DNA of 5,751 bases. Source: Acidobacteriota bacterium. Lineage in GTDB: Bacteria; Acidobacteriota; Blastocatellia; Pyrinomonadales; Pyrinomonadaceae. The position numbers and the translations under genes were made by a program. Every line of letters starts with the position of its first letter. Within the stretch, counting starts at the first letter, position 1. The DNA lies in assembly GCA_003222935.1 (NCBI GenBank), contig QHXL01000002.1, positions 6,080-11,830 of the forward strand, written 5' to 3'. Below, one piece after another: positions 5,132-5,751 of the stretch. Under the pieces are notes generated by a model. It was given only the letters and a program-made list of their open reading frames with translations, did no database searches and was not told the origin of the DNA.

Positions 5132-5751
5132 CTCTGGCAGAAAGAACGGCGAAGGGGCGAAACGGAGACAGGGCGAGACGGAGAAGGAATCGCCCAGTCG
5201 CCGTCTCGGCCCGTCACTCCGTCCCCCCGTCACCGTCTCGCCAAACGACCTTCGCATGTTGATTCGTTCCCTGCGCACTGGGGCTTACAAGGAGTACACG
5301 ATCCCTGTACTTGAAGAGGTGTTTGGTACGTCGGGACAGCTCGCAACCATGCGGGTGTCGGGCATGACTGACTTGCAAATAATCGCGGAGGCTTTGCGGG
5401 AGGAAGGTTTTACTCATCACGACGTGCGGCAGGAGATTCATCGAATCAGTCAACGATTGACCGAAGAAGCGCGGCGAGTCACAGGAAACGGTGAGCCATT
5501 TTTTGAAGTACTACCAGGAGTTTTTTACACGCTGAAAGTGTTGGACGAACATCCGCGTTATCAATCGGCTTTGCTAACTGGCAACATCGAACCGATGGCA
5601 TATCTAAAGATGGAGTTGGTTGGGCTGGATCAGTTTTTCCAACTACCCGGGGCTTTCGGTCATGAGTCACATGAACGTCGAGATCTTCCCGAACGTGCTG
5701 CTGAACGAATAAATCAACAACTTCAACTCGAACTCACTCCTGAACAATTCA
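5124..5751 (+). CDS. HAD-like phosphatase family protein with repeat-derived N-terminus (3' partial)
   Basis: The frame is open from ATG 5124, overlapping the upstream stop (ATGAGTGA), to the window end (209 codons). From residue ~45 it reads as a phosphoglycolate phosphatase-like HAD protein: LIRS, an LEEVFGT helix, VSGMTDLQIIAEAL, a helical cap, LPGVFYTLKVL, ALLTGNIEPMAYLKMELVGL (motif II Thr and a candidate motif III Lys), then FQLPGAFG. The motif IV aspartates would lie past the window. The catalytic N-terminal motif hhhhDxDGTL is absent: the residues before LIRS are PNDLRM, with neither Asp at the right spacing. Residues 1-44 are Arg/Glu/Pro/Ser-rich and come from the palindromic repeat at 5147-5242. 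It could instead start at ATG 5256, still without the motif. It may be a decayed gene, a non-catalytic HAD relative, or a recently rearranged copy. Confidence 0.68.
   Translation, partial: MSDSGRKNGEGAKRRQGETEKESPSRRLGPSLRPPVTVSPNDLRMLIRSLRTGAYKEYTIPVLEEVFGTSGQLATMRVSGMTDLQIIAEALREEGFTHHDVRQEIHRISQRLTEEARRVTGNGEPFFEVLPGVFYTLKVLDEHPRYQSALLTGNIEPMAYLKMELVGLDQFFQLPGAFGHESHERRDLPERAAERINQQLQLELTPEQF
5147..5242. repeat. imperfect palindromic repeat element
   Basis: The left arm is purine-rich (short runs such as GGCGAA, ACGGAGACAGGGCGAGACGG). The right arm is its approximate reverse complement (CCGTCTCGGCCCGTCACTCCGT and following, split here by describing only its start at 5201). GGCGAGACGG (5172-5181) pairs perfectly with CCGTCTCGCC (5233-5242), and GAGACGG (5175-5181) also pairs with CCGTCTC (5201-5207). 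Each arm also holds internal direct repeats of an ACGGAG/GAGACGG type word. It lies inside the open frame of the HAD-like gene. The style is that of a dispersed palindromic element, but other copies cannot be seen in this window. Confidence 0.65.

Overview
The window is about half G+C and is densely packed with genes that all read on the + strand. It looks like chromosomal DNA of an environmental bacterium. Acidobacteriota (class Blastocatellia) is my best guess. It rests on the protein style: a group III-like phosphofructokinase tail, a zinc-ribbon membrane protein, a DUF3592-like small protein and a split BC / BT-BCCP carboxylase. Non-ATG starts and simple intergenic repeats add to it. This is a recalled impression, not a computed placement. 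No mobile element, CRISPR array, tRNA or rRNA was seen.

Layout: (1) 1-227 is the 3' end of a 6-phosphofructokinase gene. (2) 290-775 is a GreA/GreB-type transcript cleavage factor with a TTG start, preceded by a good match to a sigma-54 -24/-12 element. (3) 782-810 is a near-consensus sigma-70 promoter driving a CDP-alcohol phosphatidyltransferase (888-1613). (4) 1661-2581 encodes a zinc-ribbon, three-helix membrane protein whose soluble C-terminal part resembles a pseudopilin. It is followed after 19 bases by a 95-residue DUF3592-like protein (2601-2888). (5) 2889-3062 is an intergenic region with a heptanucleotide tandem array and inverted copies of the same unit. (6) 3063-4616 and 4613-5131 encode biotin carboxylase and a BT-like/biotinyl carrier protein, translationally coupled by a GTGA overlap. 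Together they are equivalent to a split acyl-CoA carboxylase alpha subunit. (7) 5124 to the window end is a HAD-family phosphatase-like gene. Its start overlaps the carrier stop, but its N-terminus is encoded by a palindromic repeat and it lacks the catalytic DxD motif.

The biotin carboxylase and its carrier form one functional unit that would need a carboxyltransferase encoded elsewhere. The other genes are mostly housekeeping (glycolysis, transcription, phospholipid synthesis) with no single shared pathway. The most unusual feature is the repeat-derived start of the HAD gene. I did not find a clearly new defence, mobile or biosynthetic system here.
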